From: an uncultured Lachnospiraceae bacterium
GTDB lineage: Bacteria > Bacillota > Clostridia > Lachnospirales > Lachnospiraceae
Assembly: GCA_944381515.1 (NCBI GenBank)
Contig: CALWLM010000059.1
Coordinates: 1 to 35,337, forward strand
Direction of reading: 5' to 3'
DNA: 35,337 bases
Shown: one piece after another, positions 25,137 to 34,340 of the stretch
Layout: each line of letters begins with the position of its first letter
Position numbering within the stretch: the stretch's first letter is position 1
Position numbers and translations under genes: made by a program
The notes under the pieces: model-generated
Database searches by the model: none
Seen by the model: the letters and a program-made list of their open reading frames with translations, nothing else
What the model was told of the DNA's origin: nothing

Positions 25137-27782
25137 ATGAGAGAAAAAATCGTTTTGATGGACGGCTACAGCATCTTAAACCGCGCCTTTTATGGGGTGC
25201 CAGAGCTGACCAATTCCGCCGGGCTGCATACCAACGCAGTCTACGGCTTCTGCAATATTATGTTCAAAATTCTGGAGGAGGAAAGTCCCCAGTACCTGGC
25301 GGTGGCCTTCGATGTAAAGGCTCCTACCTTCCGCCATGAGATGTATGCCCAGTACAAGGGAACCCGCAAACCGATGCCCCAGGAGCTCCATGAGCAGGTG
25401 CCTCTTTTAAAGGAGCTGCTGGCAGCCATGGGCATTCCGGCTGTGGAAATGGCCGGAATGGAAGCGGACGATATCATCGGCACTCTGTCGGTGCGCTGCC
25501 GCGACCAGGGGCTTGATGTGGTCATCGTTTCCGGCGACCGGGATCTTTTGCAGCTGGCGGATGAGCGGGTGCTGGTACGGATTCCCAAGACCCGTCAAGG
25601 AGGCACCGTCATTGAAAATTATTATCCCGATGATGTGCGGGCGCTCTACGGCGTCAGCCCCAGGGAATTTATCGACGTGAAGGCTCTGATGGGCGACAGC
25701 TCCGATAATATTCCCGGCGTTCCGTCTATCGGGGAAAAGACTGCCACAGCCATCATAAGCGCCTATCATTCTATTGAAAATGCCCGCGAGCATCTGGAGG
25801 AGATAAAGCCTCCCAGAGCCAAAAAGGCCCTGGAAGAGCACTACGATCTGGCGGTCCTCTCCAAAACACTGGCGATGATCCGCCTGGACTGTCCGCTGGA
25901 TTTTGCGCTGGAACAGGCCAGGCTGGGTGAAATTTATACCAGAGAAGCCTATGAGATCTGCCAAAAGCTGGAGTTTAAATCTCTGCTGAACCGCTTCGGC
26001 GACGCGGGGCAGAAAGGGCCGGCGGCCGTTCAGGCGGAGCTGGTTTGCGTAAAAAGCGCGGCGGAAATGAAGGAAATCTTCGGCCGGGCCGAAAAAGCAG
26101 AAGAGATCGGCATCGCTCTGGAGGCGGAGCATGGCCATATCCAATATGCCGCCCTGTCCTTCGAGGAGGAAAAAACCTACGTGCTGGAGGCGGAAGCGAT
26201 CGAAGAGGGAGCTTTGCGCAATGAACTGGAGAAGCTGGCGGCGGATTCTGCCCACAGAGCCGTTACCTTTATCGATGTAAAAAAGGCTTTGAAGGTTATG
26301 GATATCCCGGAGACTCCGGAAATCTGCGACGCGGGAATTGCCGCTTATCTTCTGAATCCTCTGAAAAACTCCTATGATTACGACGATTTGGCCCGGGACT
26401 ATCTGGGCGAGACTCTGCCTTCCCGCAGCGACCTGCTGGGAAAGGGAGTCGGCAAACTTACCGGCGAGGATCGCGCGGAAAAGCTGCGTCAGGCGCTGGC
26501 CATGGAGGCCCGGATATGCCGTCAGGTCCGCGGGCGGCTGCTGGCGGAGCTTGCAGATACCGGGATGGACAGACTCTACCGGGAGATTGAGATGCCTCTG
26601 GTCTATGCGCTGGACCGCATGGAGAAAGAAGGCGTCCATGTGGAAAAACAGAAGCTTATGGAGTATGGGGAGCGTCTGGCCGGACAGATCACCCGTCTGG
26701 AGCAGGAAATCTGGGCCGAAACCGGAGAAACCTTCAATATCAATTCGCCCAAGCAGCTGGGAGAGGTTCTTTTTGGCAAAATGCAGCTGCCCGGGGGCAA
26801 AAAGACTAAAACCGGCTACAGCACGGCGGCGGACGTACTGGAAAAACTGGCCCCCGATGTGCCGGTCATAGCCAAGATCCTGGAATACCGGCAGCTGACC
26901 AAATTAAAATCCACCTACGCCGACGGACTTTCCGCCTTTATCCAGGAAGACGGGCGGATTCACGGCACCTTCAATCAGACCATCACAGCCACGGGGCGGA
27001 TCAGCAGCACCGAGCCCAATCTCCAGAATATCCCCGTGCGGATGGAGCTGGGACGGGAAATCCGCAAGGTTTTCGTTCCCAGGGAGGGCTGCCTGTTTGT
27101 GGACGCGGATTATTCTCAGATCGAACTGCGGGTGCTGGCTCACATGTCCGCTGATCCGGGACTTATCGAGGCTTACCGGCAGGATCAGGATATCCACCGG
27201 ATTACCGCCTCCCAGGTGTTTCATATTCCTCTTGAGGAGGTGACGCCTTTGCAGAGGCGCAACGCCAAGGCCGTCAACTTTGGAATCGTCTATGGAATCA
27301 GCGCCTTTGGCCTCAGCGAAGGTTTAAGCATATCCCGTCAGGAGGCTCTGGATTACATTGACCGGTATTTTGCCACCTATCCCGGCGTAAAGAAATTCCT
27401 GGACGGTCTGGTGGAGCAGGCCAAAAATCAGGGCTATGTGACGACTCTGTACGGCAGGCGCAGGCCGGTGCCGGAGCTTAAATCCTCCAATTTCATGCAG
27501 CGCTCTTTTGGAGAGAGAATCGCCATGAATTCTCCGATTCAGGGTACGGCTGCCGATATCATGAAGATTGCCATGATTCGGGTGGATCGGAGGCTTCATG
27601 CGGAGGGACTGACCGCGCGGATTATTCTCCAGGTGCATGATGAGCTGCTGGTGGAGACGCCTCTTGAAGAGGAAGAGCAGGTACGGCGCATTCTGAAGGA
27701 GGAGATGGAATCGGCGGCGGAGCTGTCGGTAGCTCTGGAGGTGGAGATCGGTGCAGGCCCCAGCTGGTTTGAGACCAAATAA
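25137..27782 (+). CDS. polA: DNA polymerase I
   Basis: An 881-residue repair and Okazaki-fragment polymerase. Residues 1 to about 290 are the 5'-3' exonuclease (flap) domain, with 'LMDGYSILNRAFYG', 'MEADDIIGTLS', 'SGDRDLLQL' and 'GDSSDNIPGVPSIGEKTA'. About 300-480 is the 3'-5' exonuclease-like domain, but the catalytic Asp-x-Glu is missing: the corresponding segment reads 'EEIGIALEAEHG', so proofreading is probably lost, as in several Firmicutes enzymes. The polymerase domain is complete, with motif A DADYSQIELR (656-665), motif B RRNAKAVNFGIVYG (707-720) and motif C QVHDE (832-836). GAGGGGAGG precedes the ATG. Translation is probably coupled to the zf-HC2 gene. Confidence 0.97.
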   Translation: MREKIVLMDGYSILNRAFYGVPELTNSAGLHTNAVYGFCNIMFKILEEESPQYLAVAFDVKAPTFRHEMYAQYKGTRKPMPQELHEQVPLLKELLAAMGIPAVEMAGMEADDIIGTLSVRCRDQGLDVVIVSGDRDLLQLADERVLVRIPKTRQGGTVIENYYPDDVRALYGVSPREFIDVKALMGDSSDNIPGVPSIGEKTATAIISAYHSIENAREHLEEIKPPRAKKALEEHYDLAVLSKTLAMIRLDCPLDFALEQARLGEIYTREAYEICQKLEFKSLLNRFGDAGQKGPAAVQAELVCVKSAAEMKEIFGRAEKAEEIGIALEAEHGHIQYAALSFEEEKTYVLEAEAIEEGALRNELEKLAADSAHRAVTFIDVKKALKVMDIPETPEICDAGIAAYLLNPLKNSYDYDDLARDYLGETLPSRSDLLGKGVGKLTGEDRAEKLRQALAMEARICRQVRGRLLAELADTGMDRLYREIEMPLVYALDRMEKEGVHVEKQKLMEYGERLAGQITRLEQEIWAETGETFNINSPKQLGEVLFGKMQLPGGKKTKTGYSTAADVLEKLAPDVPVIAKILEYRQLTKLKSTYADGLSAFIQEDGRIHGTFNQTITATGRISSTEPNLQNIPVRMELGREIRKVFVPREGCLFVDADYSQIELRVLAHMSADPGLIEAYRQDQDIHRITASQVFHIPLEEVTPLQRRNAKAVNFGIVYGISAFGLSEGLSISRQEALDYIDRYFATYPGVKKFLDGLVEQAKNQGYVTTLYGRRRPVPELKSSNFMQRSFGERIAMNSPIQGTAADIMKIAMIRVDRRLHAEGLTARIILQVHDELLVETPLEEEEQVRRILKEEMESAAELSVALEVEIGAGPSWFETK

Positions 27783-27823
27783 GGGAGTCACTGTACCGGC
27801 ATCAAAGTACGAAATGAGGACAT

Positions 27824-28273
27824 ATGAATATAATAGAAGAACTTTTATCCAACAGAATACTGGTCTGCGGCTGCGTTGCCTGGCTGTGCGCCCAGGTATT
27901 AAAAACAGCCATTTACTCCCTGGTCAACCACCGGCTGGATCTGACCCGCCTCTACGGCGACGGAGGAATGCCCAGCGGCCATTCGGCTACGGTAGCCGCC
28001 ATGGCGACCATGAGCGCTGTGATCTATGGCCTGGGCTCCTTTGAATTTGCGGTGACGCTGCTCTTAGCCATCATCGTCATGCACGACGCCATGGGCGTGC
28101 GTCTGGAGACGGGCAAGCAGGCCAAGGTTATCAAAGAGATAGCGGAGCTGATGGAGTCTTTGGGTAAGGACGTTTCCAACGAGGAAAAACTGAAGGAATT
28201 TGTAGGCCATACGCCGGTGCAGGTGACGGCGGGCGCCCTTCTGGGAATTATCGTAGCCCTGCTGTGGCCGTGA
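27824..28273 (+). CDS. DUF212 family membrane protein (divergent PAP2-like, YuiD type)
   Basis: A 149-residue membrane protein. It carries the DUF212 core 'GDGGMPSGHSATVAAM' and 'MHDAMGVRLETGKQA', which resembles the phosphatase motifs of PAP2 acid phosphatases (SGH and a later conserved His/Arg), with about four hydrophobic segments. The biochemical role is not established; a lipid phosphatase activity is only suggested by the motif. GAGG lies 5 nt before the ATG. The final codons overlap the start of the MATE gene, so the two are translationally coupled. Confidence 0.88.
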   Translation: MNIIEELLSNRILVCGCVAWLCAQVLKTAIYSLVNHRLDLTRLYGDGGMPSGHSATVAAMATMSAVIYGLGSFEFAVTLLLAIIVMHDAMGVRLETGKQAKVIKEIAELMESLGKDVSNEEKLKEFVGHTPVQVTAGALLGIIVALLWP

Positions 28274-29631
28274 GCGCCCATCCGACTGACTTTTCCACTG
28301 GAAAGGTCAGCCGCGCCATATTGGAGCTGGCTCTGCCAATGACAATGGCTCAGTTAGTCAGCCTCCTCTATAACATTGTGGACCGGATGTACATAGGCAA
28401 AATCCCGGGAACCGGAGATATTGCTCTGGCCGGGCTGGGAATCTGTTTTCCCATTATTATGATTCTGAATGCCTTTGCCAATCTCTTTGGGATGGGCGGC
28501 TCTCCGCTTTTTTCTATGGAGAGAGGAGCCGGCAATGACGAAGAGGCAAGCCGTCTGATGAACACCTCCTTTGCCATGCTGGTGCTCACCGGGCTGGCGC
28601 TGATGACGGTCTGTCTGATCTTTTTGAAGCCTATTTTATATCTGTTCGGTGCCAGCGACGCCATCTACCCCTATGCCAGAGACTACGCGCTGATCTATCT
28701 CCTCGGCACGGTCTTTGTGATGGTAAGCCTGGGGATGAACGGCTTTATCAACGCGCAGGGCTTTGGGAAAATCGGTATGATGACCTCCCTGCTGGGGGCC
28801 GTTGCCAATATCATCCTGGACCCTCTGTTTATCTTTGCCCTGGATATGGGCGTGACCGGAGCGGCTCTGGCCACAGTGATTTCACAGTTTTTGTCCGCGG
28901 TCTGGGTTTTTGCCTTCCTGACCGGCCGGCAGACCCTGGTGCGGCTGCGGATAGCCCATATGAAGATAGCCGTCCAGCGGCTCAAGAAGATTGTAGGTCT
29001 GGGTCTGTCCGGCTTCATGATGCAGGCCACCAACAGCGTCGTACAGATTGCCTGCAACAATACGCTGCAGGCTTACGGAGGCGATCTGTATGTCAGCGTG
29101 ATGACGGTCATGACCTCCATTCGGGAAATCTTCAATATGCCGGTGCAGGGAATGACCAACGCGGCTCAGCCGGTGATCAGCTTTAACTACGGGGCGGGAG
29201 ACTACGACCGGGTGCGCCGGGCCATCGCTTTTATGTCGGCCTTCTGCGTGGCCAGCTGTCTGCTGTTCTGGTTTTTGATTATTATGTTTCCGGCCTTCTT
29301 TGTGCGGATATTCAATAATGAGCCCGCCATGGTGGAGGCCAGTGTAAACGCTATACATATTTACTTTTTCGGACTGTTTTTAATGGCGCTGCAAAGCGCC
29401 GGTCAAAGCGTCTTTGTCGCTCTGGGCAAGGCGAAGCGGGCGGTATTTTTCTCGATCTTTCGCAAGATCATTATCGTAGTGCCGCTGACGCTGATTCTGC
29501 CCCGCTTTATGGGAATCAACGGCGTGTTTGTGGCAGAGCCTATTTCCAATCTGATAGGAGGAGCTGCCTGCTATATCACCATGCTGTGTACGGTGCTTCC
29601 TGAACTGAAGCGAAAGGAGGGACGGGGATGA
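28270..29631 (+). CDS. MATE family efflux transporter
   Basis: A multidrug and toxin extrusion protein of about 453 residues with around 12 membrane segments. It exports cationic or other compounds using a Na+ or H+ gradient. The N-terminus 'ELALPMTMAQLVSLLYNIVDRMYIG' and the 'GMGGSPLFSMERGAG' segment are typical, as are the second-half 'NMPVQGMTNAAQPVISFNYGAG' and 'ALGKAKRAVFFSI'. Start: GTG 28270 overlaps the preceding stop as GTGA; GTG 28264 is two codons earlier and also possible. Neither has a clear Shine-Dalgarno, suggesting termination-reinitiation. The stop overlaps coaE by 4 bp. Substrate unknown. Confidence 0.9.
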   Translation: MSAHPTDFSTGKVSRAILELALPMTMAQLVSLLYNIVDRMYIGKIPGTGDIALAGLGICFPIIMILNAFANLFGMGGSPLFSMERGAGNDEEASRLMNTSFAMLVLTGLALMTVCLIFLKPILYLFGASDAIYPYARDYALIYLLGTVFVMVSLGMNGFINAQGFGKIGMMTSLLGAVANIILDPLFIFALDMGVTGAALATVISQFLSAVWVFAFLTGRQTLVRLRIAHMKIAVQRLKKIVGLGLSGFMMQATNSVVQIACNNTLQAYGGDLYVSVMTVMTSIREIFNMPVQGMTNAAQPVISFNYGAGDYDRVRRAIAFMSAFCVASCLLFWFLIIMFPAFFVRIFNNEPAMVEASVNAIHIYFFGLFLMALQSAGQSVFVALGKAKRAVFFSIFRKIIIVVPLTLILPRFMGINGVFVAEPISNLIGGAACYITMLCTVLPELKRKEGRG

Positions 29632-30227
29632 AGAGATGGATATTGGGGCTCACCGGCGGCGTGGGCTGCGGCAAAAGTACGGTTCTGGACGTACTGCGTA
29701 AGGAGTATCAGGCCCAGGTAATTGAGGCCGATCGGGTGGCCCATGAGCTGATGGGACCGAACGGAAAATGCAGCCAGGAAATCGCCCGGGCCTTTGGGAC
29801 AGAAATCCTGACCGAGGAGGGGGCCGTAGACCGGGCAAAACTCGCCCCCATTGTTTTTGCCGACGAAGAGAAAAGGCGGCTGTTAAATCGTCTGGTTCAT
29901 CCGGCAGTAAAACAGGAAATACGTAAAAGAATCAGAGAGAGCCAGGCCTCTCTGATCGTCATTGAGGCGGCCCTTCTTCTGGAGGAACACTACGAAGAGA
30001 TCTGCGATGAAATCTGGTATGTATATGCGGACCGGGAGACGAGGATACGCCGTCTGGAAATAAGCCGCGGCTATTCCAGAGAAAGGGCCCTGTCCATCAT
30101 GGACAGCCAGCTGACCGAAGAAGAGTTCCGGGCGGGATGCCAGGCCGTCCTGGACAACAGCGGCACGCCTCAGCAGACAGAAACAGCCCTGGCAAAGCTG
30201 ATGAGAGAAAGAGACATAAGACCATGA
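29628..30227 (+). CDS. coaE: Dephospho-CoA kinase
   Basis: A 199-residue enzyme that phosphorylates the 3'-hydroxyl of dephospho-CoA, the last step of coenzyme A synthesis. The P-loop GGVGCGKST (10-18) is followed by 'VIEADRVAHELM', and the later 'IRRLEISRGYSRERALSIMDSQ' is the typical lid and recognition helix region. AAGGAGG lies upstream. The ATG overlaps the MATE stop codon as ATGA, and its own stop overlaps the next start in the same way. Normal length for the family. Confidence 0.96.
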   Translation: MKRWILGLTGGVGCGKSTVLDVLRKEYQAQVIEADRVAHELMGPNGKCSQEIARAFGTEILTEEGAVDRAKLAPIVFADEEKRRLLNRLVHPAVKQEIRKRIRESQASLIVIEAALLLEEHYEEICDEIWYVYADRETRIRRLEISRGYSRERALSIMDSQLTEEEFRAGCQAVLDNSGTPQQTETALAKLMRERDIRP

Positions 30228-31027
30228 GAATGACAAGTATAGCCAGCGGCAGCAGCGGCAACTGTACCTATATCGGCTCCGACTCTACGCATATCCTGGT
30301 GGATACCGGCGTCGCCTACAAATGGATCGAGGCCGGATTAAACGGCATCGGTCTCACCGGACGGGATTTGTCCGGCGTACTGATTACCCATGAACATTCC
30401 GATCATGTCTGCGGCCTGGGCGTCGTTGCCCGAAAACTGGGAATCCCCATCTATGCGTCGGAGGGGACCATCGGTCAGCTGAAAAAGAACCGGGCTCTGG
30501 GCAAGATTGACGACAGCCTCTATCATGTGATTCGCGCCGATGAGGATTTCCAGCTGGGAGATCTGGCTGTGAGGCCCTTTGCCAACAGCCATGACGCGGC
30601 GGAGCCTCTGGCCTACCGGGTGGAAAAGGATGCTCAGAGCGTAGCCGTCTGTACCGATCTGGGCAATTATACGGATTATACGGTAAAAAAGCTGTCCCAT
30701 CTGGATGCGGTGCTCTTGGAGTCCAACCACGATGTAAGGATGCTTCAGGTGGGTCCTTATCCATACCCCCTCAAGCAGCGTATCTTAAGCGATTACGGTC
30801 ATCTCTCCAATGAGGCCTCCGGAAGATTGCTGTGCGAGATTCTCCATGACGGATTAAAGTATATTATCCTGGGGCATCTGAGCAAGGAAAATAACCTCCC
30901 GGAGCTGGCCTATGAATCGGTCCGCCTGGAGATTACCCTGGGCGATAATCCCTATGACGGAGGGGATTTTCCCATTATGGTAGCCAAGAGAGACGCGCCA
31001 TCCGATCTTATCACCATCGGACGCTGA
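30224..31027 (+). CDS. MBL-fold metallo-hydrolase (WalJ/YycJ-like)
   Basis: A 267-residue metallo-beta-lactamase fold enzyme. The metal motif THEHSDH (His56, His58, Asp60, His61) is intact; a later 'FANSHDAAEPL' and 'DLGNYTD' supply the next ligands, and 'YIILGHLSKENN' holds the C-terminal His. The N-terminal 'ASGSSGNCTYIGS' is characteristic of the WalJ/YycJ group, linked in Bacilli to cell-wall control and DNA exonuclease activity. Here it is not next to a walRK operon. ATG 30224 overlaps the coaE stop (ATGA); the upstream frame extension lies inside coaE and is not used. Confidence 0.9.
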   Translation: MRMTSIASGSSGNCTYIGSDSTHILVDTGVAYKWIEAGLNGIGLTGRDLSGVLITHEHSDHVCGLGVVARKLGIPIYASEGTIGQLKKNRALGKIDDSLYHVIRADEDFQLGDLAVRPFANSHDAAEPLAYRVEKDAQSVAVCTDLGNYTDYTVKKLSHLDAVLLESNHDVRMLQVGPYPYPLKQRILSDYGHLSNEASGRLLCEILHDGLKYIILGHLSKENNLPELAYESVRLEITLGDNPYDGGDFPIMVAKRDAPSDLITIGR

Positions 31028-31094
31028 AACCATACGTTACCCATTGATCTGCGCTGTAACCGTGCATCACCATTCATCTGCGAGGAGGTATGAA

Positions 31095-31367
31095 ATGAAG
31101 AAAACAATTATCACAGTAGTGGGAGAGGACACCGTAGGCATTATCGCCAGAGTGTGCTCCTATCTGGCAGACAGCAACATCAATATTCTGGACATCTCTC
31201 AGACCATTATCGACGGGTATTTCAATATGATGATGATTGTCGACGCCAACCGGTCGGTAAAGTCCATGGAAGAGCTGGTAAGCGATCTGAAGGCCCTGGG
31301 AGAGGAGATCGGCGTGATGATCCGCTGCCAGCATGAAGATATCTTCAATAAGATGCATCGGATCTGA
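31095..31367 (+). CDS. ACT-domain protein (UPF0237 family)
   Basis: A 90-residue protein made of one ACT domain with the pattern '[33 protein letters not shown]', which in other proteins binds amino acids and controls enzymes. The start ATG 31095 has GAGGAGG upstream; the frame runs 17 codons further but that stretch is not protein-like. It lies 11 nt before the UPF0210 gene. The same pairing is found in streptococci and other Firmicutes, so it is probably the regulatory partner of that protein. The ligand is unknown. Confidence 0.92.
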   Translation: MKKTIITVVGEDTVGIIARVCSYLADSNINILDISQTIIDGYFNMMMIVDANRSVKSMEELVSDLKALGEEIGVMIRCQHEDIFNKMHRI

Positions 31368-31378
31368 AGGGAGAGGCT

Positions 31379-32743
31379 ATGATAAATCTGTTTGAAGTAA
31401 GCGAAACAAACCAGATGATCGAGCATGAAAATCTGGATGTGCGCACCATCACCATGGGAATAAGCCTTTTGGACTGTATGGATTCCGATCTGGGACGGCT
31501 GTGCGCCAAAATATACGACAAAATCACCGCCTGCGCCAGAGATTTGGTAAAAACGGGCCGGGATATCGAGGTGGAGTATGGTATTCCCATCGTCAATAAG
31601 AGAATATCTGTGACGCCCATCGCTCTGGTGGGCAGCGCGGCCTGCGGGAGCCCTTCGGACTATGTGGAGCTGGCCAAAACTCTTGACCGGGCAGCCGAGG
31701 CTGTGGGCGTCAATTTTATCGGCGGCTATTCCGCTCTGGTGAGCAAAGGAATGACAGCGGCTGAAGAACGGCTGATTCGTTCGATTCCCAGAGCCCTGGC
31801 CAGTACGGAGCGGGTGTGCAGCTCCGTCAATATCGGTTCCACCAAAACTGGCCTCAACATGGACGCCGTACGCCTGATGGGCGATATGGTAAAGGCAACG
31901 GCCGAGGCCACCAAAGAGAGGGATTCGCTGGGCTGCGCCAAGCTGGTGGTCTTTTGCAATGCTCCCGATGACAATCCTTTTATGGCCGGAGCCTTCCACG
32001 GAGTAACGGAAGCCGACACAGTGATTCACGTGGGAGTAAGCGGACCTGGCGTGGTCAAGCACGCTCTTTCCCAGGTCCGCGGCGAGAATTTTGAAGTGCT
32101 CTGCGAGACCGTAAAAAAGACCGCCTTTAAAGTGACTCGCGTCGGTCAGCTGGTAGCTCAGGAGGCCTCTGCCCGGCTGGGCGTACCCTTTGGCATCGTA
32201 GATTTGTCCTTGGCTCCTACGCCGGCGGTGGGCGACAGCGTGGCGGAAATCCTGGAGGAGATGGGACTGGAATCCGTGGGGGCTCCCGGCACAACCGCAG
32301 CCCTGGCCCTTCTCAACGATCAGGTGAAAAAGGGCGGGGTGATGGCTTCCTCCTATGTGGGCGGCTTAAGCGGCGCCTTTATTCCGGTCAGCGAGGATCA
32401 GGGAATGATCGACGCAGTGCGCCGGGGTTCCCTGAATATCGAAAAGCTGGAAGCCATGACCTGCGTCTGCTCCGTAGGCCTTGATATGATCGCCATCCCC
32501 GGCGATACCTCTGCCTCCACCATCGCCGGTATTATCGCCGACGAGGGCGCCATCGGCATGATCAACCAGAAAACTACGGCGGTTCGCGTAATTCCGGTAA
32601 TCGGCAAGAAAGTGGGAGATACGGCTCAATTCGGCGGCCTTTTAGGCTATGCGCCCATTATGCCGGTGAGCTCCTACTCCTGCGAAGCCTTTGTAAATCG
32701 CGGCGGCCGCATACCTGCGCCGATTCACAGCTTCAAAAACTGA
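31379..32743 (+). CDS. UPF0210/DUF711 'PFL family' protein
   Basis: A 454-residue protein of a widely conserved but functionally obscure family. Family features visible are '[19 protein letters not shown]' near the N-terminus, '[17 protein letters not shown]', the Gly-rich '[13 protein letters not shown]', and '[27 protein letters not shown]' near the C-terminus, which looks like a ligand site. The family was named for a weak resemblance to pyruvate formate-lyase, but I see no glycyl-radical motif. GGGAGAGG is upstream of the ATG. It follows the ACT gene closely and is likely controlled with it. Function not assigned. Confidence 0.9.
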   Translation: MINLFEVSETNQMIEHENLDVRTITMGISLLDCMDSDLGRLCAKIYDKITACARDLVKTGRDIEVEYGIPIVNKRISVTPIALVGSAACGSPSDYVELAKTLDRAAEAVGVNFIGGYSALVSKGMTAAEERLIRSIPRALASTERVCSSVNIGSTKTGLNMDAVRLMGDMVKATAEATKERDSLGCAKLVVFCNAPDDNPFMAGAFHGVTEADTVIHVGVSGPGVVKHALSQVRGENFEVLCETVKKTAFKVTRVGQLVAQEASARLGVPFGIVDLSLAPTPAVGDSVAEILEEMGLESVGAPGTTAALALLNDQVKKGGVMASSYVGGLSGAFIPVSEDQGMIDAVRRGSLNIEKLEAMTCVCSVGLDMIAIPGDTSASTIAGIIADEGAIGMINQKTTAVRVIPVIGKKVGDTAQFGGLLGYAPIMPVSSYSCEAFVNRGGRIPAPIHSFKN

Positions 32744-32769
32744 GAAAGGCAGGAAACAAAAACTTGGGA

Positions 32770-32798
32770 TTGAATAATGGCGTTTTAAGTGCTATAGT
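32770..32798 (+). promoter_or_regulatory. ilvE promoter
   Basis: TTGAAT (32770-32775), 17-bp spacer, TATAGT (32793-32798). It leaves a leader of about 65 nt, too short for a T-box or leucine-type attenuator. Confidence 0.72.
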
Positions 32799-32867
32799 AA
32801 TAAAATAGCATCAATGCAAAGCGCTAAAGGACAGGCTTTTGCATGAAGACAAAAGGGGGTTTCTCAA

Positions 32868-33929
32868 ATGGAAATCAAATTTCAAAAGGCTGCAAAACTG
32901 AAAGAAAAGCCGGATGCCCATGATCTGGGCTTTGGCAAATATGTAACCGATTATATGTTTGTTATGGACTACGACAAGGAGAACGGCTGGCATGACGCCA
33001 GAATCGTGCCCTATGACGAATTCATGCTGGACCCTCGCTGCGTTACCCTGCACTACGGCTCGGAAACTTTTGAGGGACTCAAGGCGTACCGCACAGACGA
33101 CGGCCGGATTCTTCTGTTCCGTCCGGAGGCCAATGCGGTTCGTATGCAGAATTCCAACGACCGCCTCTGCCTGGCCAAGGTGCCCACGGACATGTTTGTG
33201 GAGGCTGTCCGCGAGCTGGTAAAGGTAGAGCAGGACTGGGTACCGGATCAGCCGGAGACTTCTCTGTATATCCGCCCCGTGTGCTATGCAACGGAAAATA
33301 CCATCGGCGTACATCCCGCCGACAGCTTCCGGTTCTTTATTATTCTCTCCCCTGTGGGCTGCTATTACCCGGAGGGAGTAAATCCGGTGAAGATTTTCGT
33401 GGAGGACGAGTATGTCCGCGCGGTCATCGGCGGCACCGGAGCCTGCAAGTGCGGCGGCAATTACGCAGCCTCCGTCAAGGCGCAGGAAAAGGCTGAAAAG
33501 CTGGGATACACCCAGGTGCTGTGGCTGGACGGCGTACACAGAGAGTATGTGGAAGAAGTAGGTACGATGAACGTTATGTTCAAGATCGACGGCAAAATCG
33601 TGACGCCTCCGCTGGAGGGTTCCGTGCTGCCCGGCATCACCCGCGATTCCATTATCCGTATTCTGAAGGACTGGGGATATGAGGTGGAGGAACGCCGCCT
33701 TTCTATCCATGAACTGATGCAGGCTGCCCGCGACGGCAAGCTGGAGGAGGCCTGGGGCACCGGCACAGCCGCTGTGGTGTCTCCCATTGGTGAACTCAAT
33801 TACAAAGGCGAACTGACTACTATCAGCGATTTCAAGACCGGCGAGCTGACCCAGAAGCTCTATGATTATCTGACCGGTATTCAGTGGGGCAAGGTCGCAG
33901 ATCCCTACGGCTGGACCCAGGAGATCTAA
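32868..33929 (+). CDS. ilvE: Branched-chain amino acid aminotransferase (class IV, BCAT type)
   Basis: A 353-residue PLP enzyme for the last step of leucine, isoleucine and valine synthesis and the first step of their breakdown. It is of the larger eukaryote-like BCAT type: 'LHYGSETFEGLKAYR' near residue 61, the PLP lysine Lys194 in 'CKCGGNYAAS', 'QVLWLDG', and 'EEVGTMNVMF' with the phosphate-site 'GSVLPGITRDSI'. AAAAGGGGG lies upstream of the ATG. It has its own promoter and terminator, so it is monocistronic. Ketoacid removal could tie into amino acids released from imported peptides, but that link is inferred. Confidence 0.95.
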   Translation: MEIKFQKAAKLKEKPDAHDLGFGKYVTDYMFVMDYDKENGWHDARIVPYDEFMLDPRCVTLHYGSETFEGLKAYRTDDGRILLFRPEANAVRMQNSNDRLCLAKVPTDMFVEAVRELVKVEQDWVPDQPETSLYIRPVCYATENTIGVHPADSFRFFIILSPVGCYYPEGVNPVKIFVEDEYVRAVIGGTGACKCGGNYAASVKAQEKAEKLGYTQVLWLDGVHREYVEEVGTMNVMFKIDGKIVTPPLEGSVLPGITRDSIIRILKDWGYEVEERRLSIHELMQAARDGKLEEAWGTGTAAVVSPIGELNYKGELTTISDFKTGELTQKLYDYLTGIQWGKVADPYGWTQEI

Positions 33930-33966
33930 ATATGTGTTTATAGAATGCTGCCGCATTCTTCCAAGT

Positions 33967-34012
33967 AAACGACCTGCCGCAGGAGCATATCCCTTTGCAC
34001 GGCAGGTCGTTT
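33967..34012 (+). terminator. ilvE terminator
   Basis: AAACGACCTGCCG (33967-33979) pairs perfectly with CGGCAGGTCGTTT (34000-34012) over 13 bp, followed by a T-rich tract. It may also work from the other side. Confidence 0.8.
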
Positions 34013-34032
34013 GCTTATTAATGAGTTAAATA

Positions 34033-34061
34033 TTGACAGAAAACGGGCATTTTGTTATTCT
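34033..34061 (+). promoter_or_regulatory. Promoter of the small membrane protein/two-component genes
   Basis: TTGACA (34033-34038), 17-bp spacer, TATTCT (34056-34061). It begins 21 bases after the ilvE terminator. Confidence 0.75.
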
Positions 34062-34129
34062 TCAAACAAGAGGACAATGGGGATTACTTTCTGCATAGTC
34101 AGAGAATTAAAAGGGGGAGGGCGATATTA

Positions 34130-34312
34130 ATGAAGCACAGTATTCATGCTCTTGTTAACTTGGTTTTACTGGCGCTGGCCTGTATTCTTTTCTATTTATA
34201 TATACGTGCCGGGAGGCTGGATTGGTCTCGAGCCATCCCTTTAGGCTGTATTGCCGTCATTTCTCTTGTCCGTTTTATCTATCATTTGAAAAGGCGCGGG
34301 ACCGAAAGATAG
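34130..34312 (+). CDS. Small two-helix membrane protein, unknown function
   Basis: A 60-residue protein with two hydrophobic segments, about residues 7-24 and 32-50, and a strongly basic C-terminus ('YHLKRRGTER'), suggesting a hairpin in the membrane with the tail inside. ATG 34130 is preceded by AAAGGGGGAGG; a longer frame from 34052 includes the promoter region and is rejected. It lies 28 bases before a BceR-like regulator gene and may be an accessory to the sensor. I do not recognise a family. Confidence 0.65.
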   Translation: MKHSIHALVNLVLLALACILFYLYIRAGRLDWSRAIPLGCIAVISLVRFIYHLKRRGTER

Positions 34313-34340
34313 GATGTTACCTAAAAAAGTGTGATCCGGT

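Noticed and set aside
32744-32867. T-box or leucine-type attenuator before ilvE
   Set aside because: The gap has a promoter but only about 65 nt of leader, with no T-box sequence or terminator hairpin.
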